A stretch of 64,000 nt of DNA, taken from assembly GCF_002284535.1 (NCBI RefSeq), contig NZ_NPKH01000023.1:527767-591766 (forward strand). Direction: 5' to 3'. This document shows positions 35,011 to 44,172 of the stretch, piece after piece. The notes under the pieces were generated by a model. The model did not search any database. It was not told the DNA's origin and saw nothing but the letters and a program-made list of their open reading frames with translations. A program made the translations under genes and the position numbers. The stretch is from Mesorhizobium wenxiniae. GTDB taxonomy: Bacteria > Pseudomonadota > Alphaproteobacteria > Rhizobiales > Rhizobiaceae. Each line of letters starts with the position of its first letter. The first letter of the stretch is position 1.

Positions 35011-37179
35011 CTAAGAGCGCACCACCAGAGGCACCAGCCCTTCATGGCGATGGTCGAGATAGCACACAACGCGGTCGCCAATGCGCTCGAAGATGAGATC
35101 GACTTTCGCCTGGCCGATGGCCAGATGGCGGATAACAATGTTGTCGATACCGATCGGCAGCCGCGGGCGTTCCACAGTGATCTCGCGTTTCCAGCCGTCG
35201 ACCCGGATGCCCAGGCAGGCCTGCAGCATCATGAACGCGGAGCCTGCCGACCATGCCTGCGGCAGACATGCGACCGGGTAGGCCACCGGTGAATCGCTGG
35301 CCGCGCGCGTAAAGCCGCAAAACAGCTCCGGCAGGCGCATGTTGAAACGGACCGCCGCCTCGAACATGCCGCTCATCAGCTTCACGACGCTGTCGCGCTC
35401 GTGATAGCGGGCGAGCCCGGAGGCGCAGAGTGCGGTGTCGTGCGGCCAGATCGAGCCATTATGATATGACATAGGGTTGAATGGGATCTCGTCGTCGGCC
35501 AGTGTGCGAACGCCCCAACCGCTATGGAGATGACCAGAGAGCAGCTGGGTGGCGACTGACTGAGCCCGTTCCGCCGCCGGCAGCCCGACATAAAGCAGGT
35601 GACCGGCATTGGACGTGCGAACCGCGCATTGCTTGCCTTGTCCGTCGATTGCCAAAGCATAGAAATCGCGGTCGGGCATCCAGAAATGCGTCTCCACTGC
35701 CTGACGGATCCTCTCTGCCAGGGCGCTCCAGTGCGCCGCCTTTGCGTCGTCGCCGCGCCTGGCGGCCAGCGCCGCCATCCCTTGATATGCGGCGAAGGCA
35801 TAACCTTGCACCTCGACCAATGCGATCGGTCCTTTGGGGATCGTGCCGTCGGCATGGAAGACGGCATCGGAACTGTCCTTCCAGCCTTGGTTGAACAGAC
35901 CCGTGTCGGCCGCCCTGTTGTAGGTTACAAAGCCATCCCCGTTGCGGGCTCCGACCTCTTCCATCCACGCAGTGGCAGCGCCCAGGGAGTTCCACATGCG
36001 ATCGACGAACGCCTCGTCTCCGGTGCGATCGGCGTAGGACGAAGCCAGGTAGACATAGAGTGGCGTGGTGTCGACGCCGCCATAGTAGCGGCCGAACGGC
36101 AGTTCGCGCAGCACGGCCATTTCCCCCTTGCGGGTTTCATGCATGATTTTGCCAGGCTCGGCATCGTCGAATACAGAGGTCTCGGTCGATTGATAGTGGG
36201 CAAGGAAGGCCAGGACCCCACGAGCAAGGTCCGGATTGAGCCAAAGCATCTGCAAGGCGGAAATGACGCCGTCGCGGCCGAAAGCCGTCGAAAACCAAGG
36301 GATGCCGGCATACGGGTATGGCCCGGTCTCCAGATCGGTCGTCAGCAGCGCGATGTCGGCGCGCGTGCGTGTCAACCAGTCATTGAACACGCGCCCGGAG
36401 CTGAAGACGGTGGCGCCCTGCCGGCGCTTTGAGCGCATGGCGAAGCGGGCTCGCGCAGCGGCCGCGCGAAAGCGGTCGCTGGAGGGGGTTTCTTCGCTGT
36501 GGCCGACCTCCAGGTACAATGCTCTGCTGTCACGCTTTGCCACGACAATGAGGAAATCGGCGTGATCGGGGTGCACCTGATCGGGCTTGATCGAGAATGC
36601 GATGGCCGATTGGCGAGCCACATTGTCGAGGCCTTCATATCGGAACGTTACGCTCGCCTCGCCGACCAGTGCGTCATGCGCGCGACCGCGGCGGCTACGC
36701 ATAGTGCCGCGCACCTCAAACATGTCACGGAAATCGGCGTCGAAGTCGAGCCGGACCGGCAGAACCACCTCGCGCGCGGAGTAGTTGGTGAACTTGATGC
36801 GCTCGAACATGCGGTCCTGCCAGATGAACCGCGTCCGATCGACGTGGACGACGCCCGGCAATGCTTCGCTGCCATTCGGCCCGATAGTGGCTAGATTGGT
36901 GAGATTGGCGGTGAATAGGATGTTGTCCTGCGACAGCGAGGCGCCGAGCAGCGACGGCATCCGGCCGCCAATAAACAGACGGAAGCGCGACAATACACGC
37001 GTGTCGTCGCGGAAAAGCCCGTCGCCGGTGCCGCGTATGTCGCCGTAGCTGTCTGCGACGACGAAGCAATCCTCGTGTTTCAGCGCAAATTGCCGATGCG
37101 GCTCGCGCGGTGCCGTTTCGTCGATTGCCGGCAGCGCCACGGCTGGATCAATCTTGCGGTCTTCGAGTTGAGTGGTCAT
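35011..37179 (-). CDS. Amylo-alpha-1,6-glucosidase (glycogen debranching family)
   Basis: A 722-residue protein. The N-terminal beta-rich domain (FVVADSYGDIRGTGDGLFRDDTRVLS) is the conserved start of bacterial glycogen-debranching-like enzymes. The C-terminal (alpha/alpha)6 domain shows GIPWFSTAFGRDG (substrate-binding, with the catalytic Asp region), LPFGRYYGGVDTTPLY and PYHNGSIWPHDTAL near the end. It should hydrolyse alpha-glucosidic linkages in branched glucans or storage oligosaccharides in the cytoplasm. GGGAGGGG precedes the ATG. It follows a family 4 glycosyltransferase gene, a pair often found together in rhizobia, possibly making and trimming the same glucan. Confidence 0.88.
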   Translation of the reverse strand: MTTQLEDRKIDPAVALPAIDETAPREPHRQFALKHEDCFVVADSYGDIRGTGDGLFRDDTRVLSRFRLFIGGRMPSLLGASLSQDNILFTANLTNLATIGPNGSEALPGVVHVDRTRFIWQDRMFERIKFTNYSAREVVLPVRLDFDADFRDMFEVRGTMRSRRGRAHDALVGEASVTFRYEGLDNVARQSAIAFSIKPDQVHPDHADFLIVVAKRDSRALYLEVGHSEETPSSDRFRAAAARARFAMRSKRRQGATVFSSGRVFNDWLTRTRADIALLTTDLETGPYPYAGIPWFSTAFGRDGVISALQMLWLNPDLARGVLAFLAHYQSTETSVFDDAEPGKIMHETRKGEMAVLRELPFGRYYGGVDTTPLYVYLASSYADRTGDEAFVDRMWNSLGAATAWMEEVGARNGDGFVTYNRAADTGLFNQGWKDSSDAVFHADGTIPKGPIALVEVQGYAFAAYQGMAALAARRGDDAKAAHWSALAERIRQAVETHFWMPDRDFYALAIDGQGKQCAVRTSNAGHLLYVGLPAAERAQSVATQLLSGHLHSGWGVRTLADDEIPFNPMSYHNGSIWPHDTALCASGLARYHERDSVVKLMSGMFEAAVRFNMRLPELFCGFTRAASDSPVAYPVACLPQAWSAGSAFMMLQACLGIRVDGWKREITVERPRLPIGIDNIVIRHLAIGQAKVDLIFERIGDRVVCYLDHRHEGLVPLVVRS

Positions 37180-37254
37180 GGAACCCCTCCCGTTCAGAAG
37201 CGAACAAAGCGGCTCAGGCGCTGATCCGGGCAGCCGAGCCGTCGCCTTGCTCGG

Positions 37255-38349
37255 TCAGGTAGACATAGTCATCATTGCGGCATTTTTAGCGCGCTTGTTT
37301 TGAGAACCAAGTGCTTTCGCTATGACGTCCGAGAGCGAGCCATAGATCGCCACGTAGTCGCGGCACATGCGCTCAACCGTGAATCGCTCTTCAAAAGTCC
37401 GTCGCACCCGTGCACGATCGATGCCGTTTATCCGCCGTACCGCGTCCACAGCTGCGTCGAGCGTGTCGACGATCAACCCGGACACACCATCGTCGATGAC
37501 CTCCGGAACGGCGCCGCGTCTAAACGCTATCACAGGCGTGCCACAGGCCATCGCCTCGATGGTTACGAGTCCGAAGGGTTCCGGCCAGTCAATAGGGAAC
37601 AAAAGCGCTGCCGCATTGCCCAAAAAGTCTGCTTTTTGCCGTTCGTCGATCTCGCCGATGAATTCCACGTTGGAATTTCGAAGCACCTTGGGTTCGACCC
37701 TCTCTTTCCAATATGATTGGTCTACCTTGTCGATCTTGGCGGCAATCTTCAGCGGCATTCCGGTACGCGCTGCGATTTCAATTGCTGTTTCCGGCCCCTT
37801 TTCCGGTGAGATGCGGCCGAGGAAGGCGAGATAGCCCGAGGCTTTCGGGCGAAAACGGAGAAGATCGCGAGGCAGACCGTGATACACCGTTCCGATCCAA
37901 TGGACAGGCGGCATGGGCCAGCGTTGATCGTAAGAAATCGAAACCAGCGGAATGTCATCAAACATCGCATAAAGCTGCGCCAGATCCGGGAGGTCGAGCC
38001 GTCCATGAAGTGTCGTAACGGTTCGCTCGGCAAAGTCCCGGACTACGGGGAAGTGGAGAATATCGATGTGAAAATGCAGCACGTCGAATTCATCGGCCCG
38101 CCTGCGCACCTGTTCAAGCATCATCACGTGCTGGGGAATATCGTGCCGGACCCTGGGATTCAGGCGCAATGCAATATCGCAACACGGTACCAATTCGGCA
38201 GAGGTGCGTGAATCACCGCTGGCGAACAAGGTCACGTCATGCCCCTGCCGAACAAGCTCCTCAGTCAGATATGAAACTATTCGCTCGGTCCCGCCATAGG
38301 TCCGCGGCGGCACGGCTTCGGTAAGGGGGGCGATCTGGGCAATTTTCAT
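37255..38349 (-). CDS. Family 4 glycosyltransferase
   Basis: A 364-residue GT-B enzyme: MKIAQIAPLTEAVPPRTYGG (acceptor-side glycine loop), TLFASGDSRTSAELV, YLAFLGRISPEKGPETAIE and PFGLVTIEAMACGTPVIAF (donor-binding EAMACGTP). The ATG at 38349 is chosen because the family begins exactly there; the frame is open upstream without motifs. It precedes the debranching-enzyme gene by 75 bases in the same direction. Donor and product are unknown; an alpha-glucan or glucosyl-solute is possible given its partner. Confidence 0.85.
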   Translation of the reverse strand: MKIAQIAPLTEAVPPRTYGGTERIVSYLTEELVRQGHDVTLFASGDSRTSAELVPCCDIALRLNPRVRHDIPQHVMMLEQVRRRADEFDVLHFHIDILHFPVVRDFAERTVTTLHGRLDLPDLAQLYAMFDDIPLVSISYDQRWPMPPVHWIGTVYHGLPRDLLRFRPKASGYLAFLGRISPEKGPETAIEIAARTGMPLKIAAKIDKVDQSYWKERVEPKVLRNSNVEFIGEIDERQKADFLGNAAALLFPIDWPEPFGLVTIEAMACGTPVIAFRRGAVPEVIDDGVSGLIVDTLDAAVDAVRRINGIDRARVRRTFEERFTVERMCRDYVAIYGSLSDVIAKALGSQNKRAKNAAMMTMST

Positions 38350-38523
38350 CTGCAACACTTCTCGAAAGTGGTCACCCTTCAAAAAGCTCCGACGGCAATC
38401 CCCTTCCTCGCGTTCCTTGCGGTGCGGCCCTCCTCGCCAACTCTCGAAGCGCCGATATGTTCCCGGCGAGAACAATCGCCGAGTCAAGGGAGTTCAAGCA
38501 GATGGACCAAAAGGAGAACCAGG

Positions 38524-38671
38524 ATGGTTACGAAGGCTTCAGGACACAAAAGCCGTCAAGGGATCGAGCGACGAGCATGGCGGCAACCGCGGCGGCAATC
38601 AGGAGAAGAAGGACAAGCCGCAAAAGAGCAGCCAGGCTGCCGGCAAGGATCCAAACCGCGGCGAGGACTGA
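38524..38671 (+). pseudogene. Small Lys/Gly/Ser-rich protein, apparently frameshifted
   Basis: An ATG at 38524 with excellent AAGGAG spacing begins MVTKASGHK. After the run AAAA the sensible continuation AVKGSSDEHGGNRGGNQEKK...GKDPNRGED to a TGA at 38671 is in another frame. A single base added to the A-run would give a 49-residue hydrophilic protein. It may be a true pseudogene, a sequencing error in the A-run, or a slippery site. It resembles the next small gene in composition. Confidence 0.4.
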
Positions 38672-38737
38672 ACGATGCCTGCCCCGCAGGCGAACCGAAA
38701 TGGCTGCGATCCCGGACCATCGATACTGAGTGACACC

Positions 38738-38938
38738 ATGACAAAGACCAACTCGTCTACGAAAGCCGAGCATCCTGTATCGGGAAAGAGGGCAAGCGGC
38801 AGCGACAAGGCCAAGGAACCGGCCAAGGGCGGCGCCCAAGCCAGGAACGCCCAGGAATGGGGCGGCGGATCGAAAGCGTCGAAGGGCAAGATCACCCGGG
38901 CAGACCGGGAAAACTCCAACTCGAGCCAGCGCAGCTAA
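38738..38938 (+). CDS. Small disordered Lys/Ser/Gly-rich protein
   Basis: A 66-residue protein beginning MTKTNSSTKAEHPVSGKRAS and ending ITRADRENSNSSQRS, almost without hydrophobic residues, so it is probably unfolded. No signal peptide. Small basic hydrophilic proteins of this kind are often stress-induced in rhizobia, but I know no family for it. It follows the frameshifted small gene in the same direction. Confidence 0.45.
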   Translation: MTKTNSSTKAEHPVSGKRASGSDKAKEPAKGGAQARNAQEWGGGSKASKGKITRADRENSNSSQRS

Positions 38939-39165
38939 GCTTTTGCATTCATCTAATCAGTCGGCGCGGATTTCGAACTGCTTGGACGGGATGGGTTCGG
39001 ATTGGGGTGGTTCGGATTACAGGCCCATCTCGCCTGTCGTTTGCCCCTTCGACGTTGCAATTCGAAAATGGTCGAAGGCCCCGTGCCACAGCGCCGGCAA
39101 TTGCGGCCTTGACGCGATGTGCATTAGGTCGTTTGTTGCGGGCGGGAGTGCCACGGGAGGAAACC

Positions 39166-39249
39166 ATGGAAGTCACCCTGGGGGCGGATAGCCTCGCAGC
39201 GCGGTTCCACGTTTTCACGCCAATGACCGGCGAAGGCTCCCGCGCATGA
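39166..39249 (+). CDS. Possible 27-residue leader peptide of the liv operon
   Basis: ATG 39166 has a near-ideal ribosome site (GGGAGGAAACC). The frame encodes MEVTLGADSLAARFHVFTPM and seven more residues, and its TGA overlaps the livG ATG (ATGA at 39246). It could couple translation into livG. No run of a regulatory amino acid is evident, so classical attenuation is unlikely. Confidence 0.35.
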   Translation: MEVTLGADSLAARFHVFTPMTGEGSRA

Positions 39250-40001
39250 ATTCCGGAGCGATCCTCGAAGCCGCGGGATTGACTAAGGAATTTGGGGGTT
39301 TCGTCGCTGTCAGCAATGTCAACCTGACAGTCGAGCGAGGATCGATCCACGCGCTGATCGGGCCCAACGGCGCAGGCAAGACGACCCTCTTCAACTTGCT
39401 GACCAAATTCCTCCAGCCGACGCGCGGCGCGATCCGCTACCAAGGCCGCGACATCACCAGGATGCAGCCGGCCGACATTGCGCGGCTGGGCCTTGTGCGC
39501 TCCTTCCAGATATCGGCGGTGTTTCCGCACATGACGGCACTCGAGAATGTCCGCATTGCGCTGCAGCGCCGGCGCGGCGACAGTTTCGATTTCTGGCGTT
39601 CCGAGAAAGTGCTCTCCAAGCTCAATAGCGAGGGTGCGGCTCTTCTCGCCGATGTCGGCCTGACCGAGTTTTCGGATATCCGCGCCAGCGATCTGTCCTA
39701 CGGCCGCAAACGCGCGCTTGAGATCGCGACGACGCTGGCGCTGAACCCTGAAATGCTGCTCCTCGACGAGCCTATGGCCGGCATGGCGCAAGAAGACATC
39801 GAGCGCATCTCGGCGCTGATCCGGCGCATCTCCAAGAACCGCACCATTTTGATGGTTGAGCATAATCTTTCGGTCGTAGCCTCGCTGTCGAACCGCATCA
39901 CCGTGCTCGCGCGCGGCAAAGTCCTCGCCGAAGGCGACTATGCCGCGGTTTCCAAAGATCCGCGCGTTATCGAAGCCTATATCGGGGCCGGACATGGTTG
40001 A
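39246..40001 (+). CDS. Branched-chain-amino-acid-type ABC ATPase LivG
   Basis: A 251-residue ATPase: LTKEFGGFVAVSNVNL, Walker A GPNGAGKTT, DITRMQPADIARLGLVRSFQ, signature region DLSYGRKRALEIA (LSYG is normal for LivG) and Walker B MLLLDEPMAGM. These are the LivG rather than LivF marks. It energises the hydrophobic-amino-acid-type importer encoded downstream. Its stop overlaps livF by eight bases. Confidence 0.9.
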   Translation: MNSGAILEAAGLTKEFGGFVAVSNVNLTVERGSIHALIGPNGAGKTTLFNLLTKFLQPTRGAIRYQGRDITRMQPADIARLGLVRSFQISAVFPHMTALENVRIALQRRRGDSFDFWRSEKVLSKLNSEGAALLADVGLTEFSDIRASDLSYGRKRALEIATTLALNPEMLLLDEPMAGMAQEDIERISALIRRISKNRTILMVEHNLSVVASLSNRITVLARGKVLAEGDYAAVSKDPRVIEAYIGAGHG

Positions 40002-40740
40002 AGTTGAACTGACGAGCAGGCCGGCTCCTGCCCCCTCGGCGAGACCGCTGCTGCGCGTCGATGGCCTGCAGGGCTGGTACGGCGAGAGCCATGTGCTTCA
40101 CGGCGTAAGTTTCGAGATTGGCGAAGGCGAAGTGGTGACGCTGCTCGGCCGCAACGGCGCCGGCAAGACGACGACGCTGAAGGCAGTCATGGGCATCCTT
40201 TCCAGGCGCTCGGGCTCGGTCACCTATGACGGCCGCGAGACGATCAAGCTGCCGTCGCGGTTGATCGCACAGATGGGCATCGCCTACTGCCCAGAGGAAC
40301 GCGCTATCTTTTCCAGCCTTTCGGTCGAGGAGAATTTGATGCTGCCGCCGCAGGTGCGCCCCGGTGGGCTCAGCGTCGAGCAGATTTTCGAGCTTTTCCC
40401 GAACCTGAAGGAGCGGCTTTCGAGCCAAGGCACAAAGCTTTCGGGCGGCGAACAGCAGATGCTCGCCATCGGCCGGATCTTGCGGACGGGTGCGAAGCTT
40501 TTGCTGCTCGATGAGCCGACCGAAGGGCTTGCGCCCGTCATCGTGCAGCAGATCGGCCGCACCATTGCCCGGCTCAAGGACGAGGGATTCACGATCGTGC
40601 TCGTTGAACAGAATTTTCATTTCGCCGCGTCGGTCGCGGACCGTCACTACGTGGTCGAACAGGGGCGCGTGATCGACACGATCCCCAATGACGAACTCGA
40701 CGCCAACATCGACAAACTGCACGCCTATCTCGGTGTCTGA
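39994..40740 (+). CDS. Branched-chain-amino-acid-type ABC ATPase LivF
   Basis: A 248-residue ATPase with LQGWYGESHVLHGVSFEI, Walker A GRNGAGKTT, YCPEERAIFSSLSVEEN, LSGGEQQMLAIGRIL and LLLLDEPTEGLAP, all typical of LivF. Start 39994 (MVEVELTSRP) overlaps livG's stop. Works as a heterodimer with LivG. Confidence 0.9.
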   Translation: MVEVELTSRPAPAPSARPLLRVDGLQGWYGESHVLHGVSFEIGEGEVVTLLGRNGAGKTTTLKAVMGILSRRSGSVTYDGRETIKLPSRLIAQMGIAYCPEERAIFSSLSVEENLMLPPQVRPGGLSVEQIFELFPNLKERLSSQGTKLSGGEQQMLAIGRILRTGAKLLLLDEPTEGLAPVIVQQIGRTIARLKDEGFTIVLVEQNFHFAASVADRHYVVEQGRVIDTIPNDELDANIDKLHAYLGV

Positions 40741-40786
40741 GGCAATCATCAACGGCGCGTTGCGCCGCAATCGGAGGAGAGTAGCG

Positions 40787-41983
40787 ATGAAAAAAATGGG
40801 GTTTATTCTGGCTTCGCTGACGAGCCTGCTGATGGCCGGCACGGCCCACGCCACGGATGTCAAGATCGGCGTTCTGAATGACCGTTCCGGCATCTATGCA
40901 GACATCGCCGGTGAAGGTTCGGTCATCGCGGCCCAGATGGCGGCGGAAGACTTCAAGGCGGCGGACAAGGGCATCAACGTGTCGATCGTCTCCGCCGACC
41001 ACCAGAACAAGCCGGACGTCGGCTCGAACATCGCCCGCCAGTGGTACGACACTGAAAATGTCGATGTAATCGCCGATGTGCCAACCTCGTCGGTGGCGCT
41101 CGCCGTCAACGAGATCACAAAGGAGAAGAACAAGATCTTCCTCGCCTCGGGTCCGGCCTCGTCCGACCTCACCGGCAAAGCATGTTCGCCCAACACCGTC
41201 CACTGGACCTACGACACCTGGGCGCTTGCCAACGGCACGGGCTCGGCCATGGTCGCAGAAGGCGGCGATAGCTGGTTCTTCGTCACGGCAGACTACGCCT
41301 TCGGCCACGCGCTCGAGCGCGATACGTCGGCGGTCGTCGAAGCATCGGGCGGCAAGGTTCTCGGCGCTGTCCGTCATCCTTTCCCCGGCCAGGATTTCTC
41401 GTCCTTCCTGCTGCAGGCGCAAGGGTCGGGTGCCAAGGTCGTCGGCCTCGCAAATGCCGGCGGCGACACGATCAACGCGGTCAAGCAGGCGTCGGAATTC
41501 GGCATCACGCAGGGTGGCCAGGCGCTCGCCGCCCTGCTGATGTTCATCAATGACGTGCATGCGCTTGGCCTCGACGTGGCGCAAGGCCTCGTGCTCACCA
41601 GCGCGTTCTACTGGGACAAGGACGATCAAACGCGGGCATTCTCTGCCCGCTTCCAGGAGCGGAATGCCGGACAAAAGCCTTCGATGATCGAGGCGGGAGT
41701 CTACGCTTCGGTCCTGCATTACCTTAAAGCCGTCGAGGCCGTTGGTGACAAGGATGCGGCCAAGGTGATGGCCAAGATGAAGGAAATGCCGACCGACGAT
41801 CCGCTGTTCGGCAAGGGTACGATCCGCGCCGACGGGCGCAAGCTGCACGACATGTATCTGTTCCGCGTAAAGAAGCCGGACCAGTCGAAGGGGCCATGGG
41901 ACTATTTCGAGACGGTGGCCACCATTCCGGCCGACAAGGCGTTCCGCCCGCTCGCCGAAGGCGGCTGTTCGCTCGTTAAATAA
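40787..41983 (+). CDS. LivK-like periplasmic binding protein, substrate unknown
   Basis: A 398-residue type 1 periplasmic binding protein with a signal peptide (MKKMGFILASLTSLLMAGTAHA). DVKIGVLNDRSGIYADIAGEG, DVIADVPTSSVALAVNEI and SSDLTGKACSPNTVHWTYD place it in the Liv/amide-binding superfamily, in a subgroup often annotated for aromatic or unknown compounds rather than leucine. GGAGGAGA precedes the ATG. Unusually for the order, it lies between the ATPases and the permeases, and a strong hairpin follows it. Confidence 0.88.
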   Translation: MKKMGFILASLTSLLMAGTAHATDVKIGVLNDRSGIYADIAGEGSVIAAQMAAEDFKAADKGINVSIVSADHQNKPDVGSNIARQWYDTENVDVIADVPTSSVALAVNEITKEKNKIFLASGPASSDLTGKACSPNTVHWTYDTWALANGTGSAMVAEGGDSWFFVTADYAFGHALERDTSAVVEASGGKVLGAVRHPFPGQDFSSFLLQAQGSGAKVVGLANAGGDTINAVKQASEFGITQGGQALAALLMFINDVHALGLDVAQGLVLTSAFYWDKDDQTRAFSARFQERNAGQKPSMIEAGVYASVLHYLKAVEAVGDKDAAKVMAKMKEMPTDDPLFGKGTIRADGRKLHDMYLFRVKKPDQSKGPWDYFETVATIPADKAFRPLAEGGCSLVK

Positions 41984-41996
41984 GCAGCCCTCGCCA

Positions 41997-42025
41997 ACGA
42001 CGCGCCGAACCGCTCGGCGCGTCGT
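41997..42025 (+). repeat. Strong hairpin between binding-protein and permease genes
   Basis: ACGACGCGCCGA and TCGGCGCGTCGT form a perfect 12-bp stem with a five-base loop, 13 bases after the LivK-like stop and 27 bases before livH. Likely a partial terminator or mRNA-stabilising stem that raises binding-protein levels. Confidence 0.6.
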
Positions 42026-42052
42026 CTCGTCGACAAGTCAGCTGGAGCGACC

Positions 42053-42940
42053 ATGTTCGAACTGCTTGGAATTCCGCCGCAGGTCCTGTTCGGCCAGTTG
42101 CTGCTCGGGCTGATCAATGGGTCCTTCTACGCGGTTCTGAGCCTCGGGCTGGCGGTCATCTTCGGTCTCTTGAACATCATCAATTTCACGCATGGCGCGC
42201 AGTACATGCTGGGCGCCTTCGGCGCTTGGATGCTGCTCAACTATCTCGGCGTCGGTTACTGGTGGGCTGTGTTCATCGTTCCGCCGATCGTCGGCGTCAC
42301 CGGGATCGTGCTCGAGCGCGTGCTGATCCGACGGCTCTATCACCTAGACCATCTCTACGGACTGCTTCTCACTTTCGGCCTGGCGCTGATAATCGTCGGC
42401 TTCTTCCGCCAGTTTTTCGGCGTATCTGGCCTGCCTTACCCGCCGCCGCCGCTTTTGACCGGCGGGCATAATCTCGGTTTCATGTACCTGCCCAATTCGC
42501 GCGCCTGGGTGATTGTGGCTTCCCTGATCGTGTGCCTCGCGACCTGGTTCATCATCGAAAAGACCCGGCTTGGCGCCTATCTGAGGGCAGCGACCGAGAA
42601 CCCGACGATGGTCGGCGCGTTCGGCATCAACGTGCCGCTGCTGGTCACGCTCACATATGGCTTCGGCGTCGCACTCGCGGGTTTCGCCGGCGTGCTCGCC
42701 GCGCCGATATACGCAGTCAATCCGAACATGGGGGCAGACCTGATCATTGTCGTCTTCGCCGTCGTCGTCATCGGCGGCATGGGCTCAATCCTGGGCTCGA
42801 TCCTCACCGGCTTTGGGCTTGGGTTGATCGAGGGCCTGACCCGCGTGTTCTATCCGGAAGGCTCGGCCGTGGTGATCTTTGTCATCATGGCGCTCGTGCT
42901 GCTCGTCAAACCCGCCGGTCTGTTTGGGCGGAGTGTGTGA
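42053..42940 (+). CDS. Liv-type ABC permease LivH
   Basis: A 295-residue membrane protein with eight or so helices. GLINGSFYAVLSLGLAVIFG and INFTHGAQYMLGA at the N-terminus, then GFGVALAGFAGVLAAP and VFAVVVIGGMGSILGSIL, are the LivH family marks. It forms half the channel. Its stop overlaps the livM start (TGATG). Confidence 0.92.
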   Translation: MFELLGIPPQVLFGQLLLGLINGSFYAVLSLGLAVIFGLLNIINFTHGAQYMLGAFGAWMLLNYLGVGYWWAVFIVPPIVGVTGIVLERVLIRRLYHLDHLYGLLLTFGLALIIVGFFRQFFGVSGLPYPPPPLLTGGHNLGFMYLPNSRAWVIVASLIVCLATWFIIEKTRLGAYLRAATENPTMVGAFGINVPLLVTLTYGFGVALAGFAGVLAAPIYAVNPNMGADLIIVVFAVVVIGGMGSILGSILTGFGLGLIEGLTRVFYPEGSAVVIFVIMALVLLVKPAGLFGRSV

Positions 42941-43923
42941 TGGCAACCGACACCAACCCGATCGCTATGGCGACCATCACGTCCGTTGGCGCCGCGGGCA
43001 TGCCCCGTCACCACCTTGCGATCTTCGCCGCGCTTTTCGTCTTCCTCATCGCCGCGCCATTTCTGCTCTATCCGATCTTTGTCATGAAGGTGCTGTGCTT
43101 CGCGCTGTTTGCCTGCGCCTTCAACCTGTTGCTCGGCTTTGGTGGCCTCCTGTCCTTCGGCCACGCAGCCTATTTCGGCATGGCAAGCTACGTCTCGGCC
43201 CATGCGGCAAAGGTGTGGGGTCTGACGCCTGAACTTGCCATTATCGCGGGCACGCTGGTGGCAGCCGTGCTCGGTCTCGCCATCGGTTCCCTCGCCATTC
43301 GCCGCCACGGCATCTATTTCGCCATGGTGACACTGGCTTTTGCGCAGATGATCTATTTCTTCTCGCTGCAGGCGGCGTTTACCGGCGGCGAGGACGGCAT
43401 CCAGGCCGTGCCGCGCGGCCATCTGTTCGGGCTGATCGACCTGCGCTCGAGCGAAGTCCTCTATTTCTTCGTGCTCGCCGTCTTCTTCGCCGGCATATTG
43501 CTGATCTACCGGATTATCCATTCGCCGTTTGGACAGGTGTTGAAGGCGATCCGCGAGAACGAGCCCCGCGCGATCTCGCTGGGCTATCGGGTCAACCGCT
43601 ACAAGCTCGCCGTATTCGTGCTGTCGGCCACGCTCGCCGGCGTCGCCGGTGCAACCAAAGCAATCGTGTTCCAATTGGCGTCGCTTACCGACGTCTACTG
43701 GACCATGTCCGGCGAGGTCGTGCTGATGACGCTCTTGGGCGGCATGGGCACAGTGTTCGGACCGATCGTCGGCGCGGCAGTCATCGTCACGATGCAGAAC
43801 TACCTCGCGACATTCGGCGACTGGGTCACCATCGGCCAGGGCATCATCTTCGTTGTCGCGGTGCTGTCGTTCCGGGAGGGCATCGTTGGCGTCCTGGCAA
43901 AATGGATCCGGAAGCCGCTCTGA
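42940..43923 (+). CDS. Liv-type ABC permease LivM
   Basis: A 327-residue permease: KVLCFALFACAFNLLLGFGG, LLSFGHAAYFGMASY, IRENEPRAISLGYRVNRYKL (coupling loop) and LATLAGVAG-type helices with MTLLGGMGTVFGPIVGAAV. The start at 42940 overlaps livH and is served by GGAGTG; the frame is open far upstream inside livH, but that part is only the shadow of livH. Completes the importer. Confidence 0.92.
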   Translation: MATDTNPIAMATITSVGAAGMPRHHLAIFAALFVFLIAAPFLLYPIFVMKVLCFALFACAFNLLLGFGGLLSFGHAAYFGMASYVSAHAAKVWGLTPELAIIAGTLVAAVLGLAIGSLAIRRHGIYFAMVTLAFAQMIYFFSLQAAFTGGEDGIQAVPRGHLFGLIDLRSSEVLYFFVLAVFFAGILLIYRIIHSPFGQVLKAIRENEPRAISLGYRVNRYKLAVFVLSATLAGVAGATKAIVFQLASLTDVYWTMSGEVVLMTLLGGMGTVFGPIVGAAVIVTMQNYLATFGDWVTIGQGIIFVVAVLSFREGIVGVLAKWIRKPL

Positions 43924-44172
43924 ACGAGCATGAGGCCGAAATTTCGGATCATCAACGGTCGACATCGAGAAGTCGACTCACAAAGACGTTTGAGCGTCAG
44001 GTTCGGCCAAGTTAGCCGCAGCGGATGCGGGCGACAGCGTCCCCAACCGTGCAGATTCCTCATCGGATGTGACAACCAGCAATTCGGGCTGTTACGAAAA
44101 TTCAACTCTGGCGCCTTCCCGGGCGCGCGTGTTGACGTCGCAATCCGCAGGCTAGCACCCTATCTACGCCAC

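Noticed and set aside
43936..43947. Palindrome CCGAAATTTCGG after livM as a terminator
   Set aside because: Only a 6-bp arm without loop or U-tract; too weak to call.
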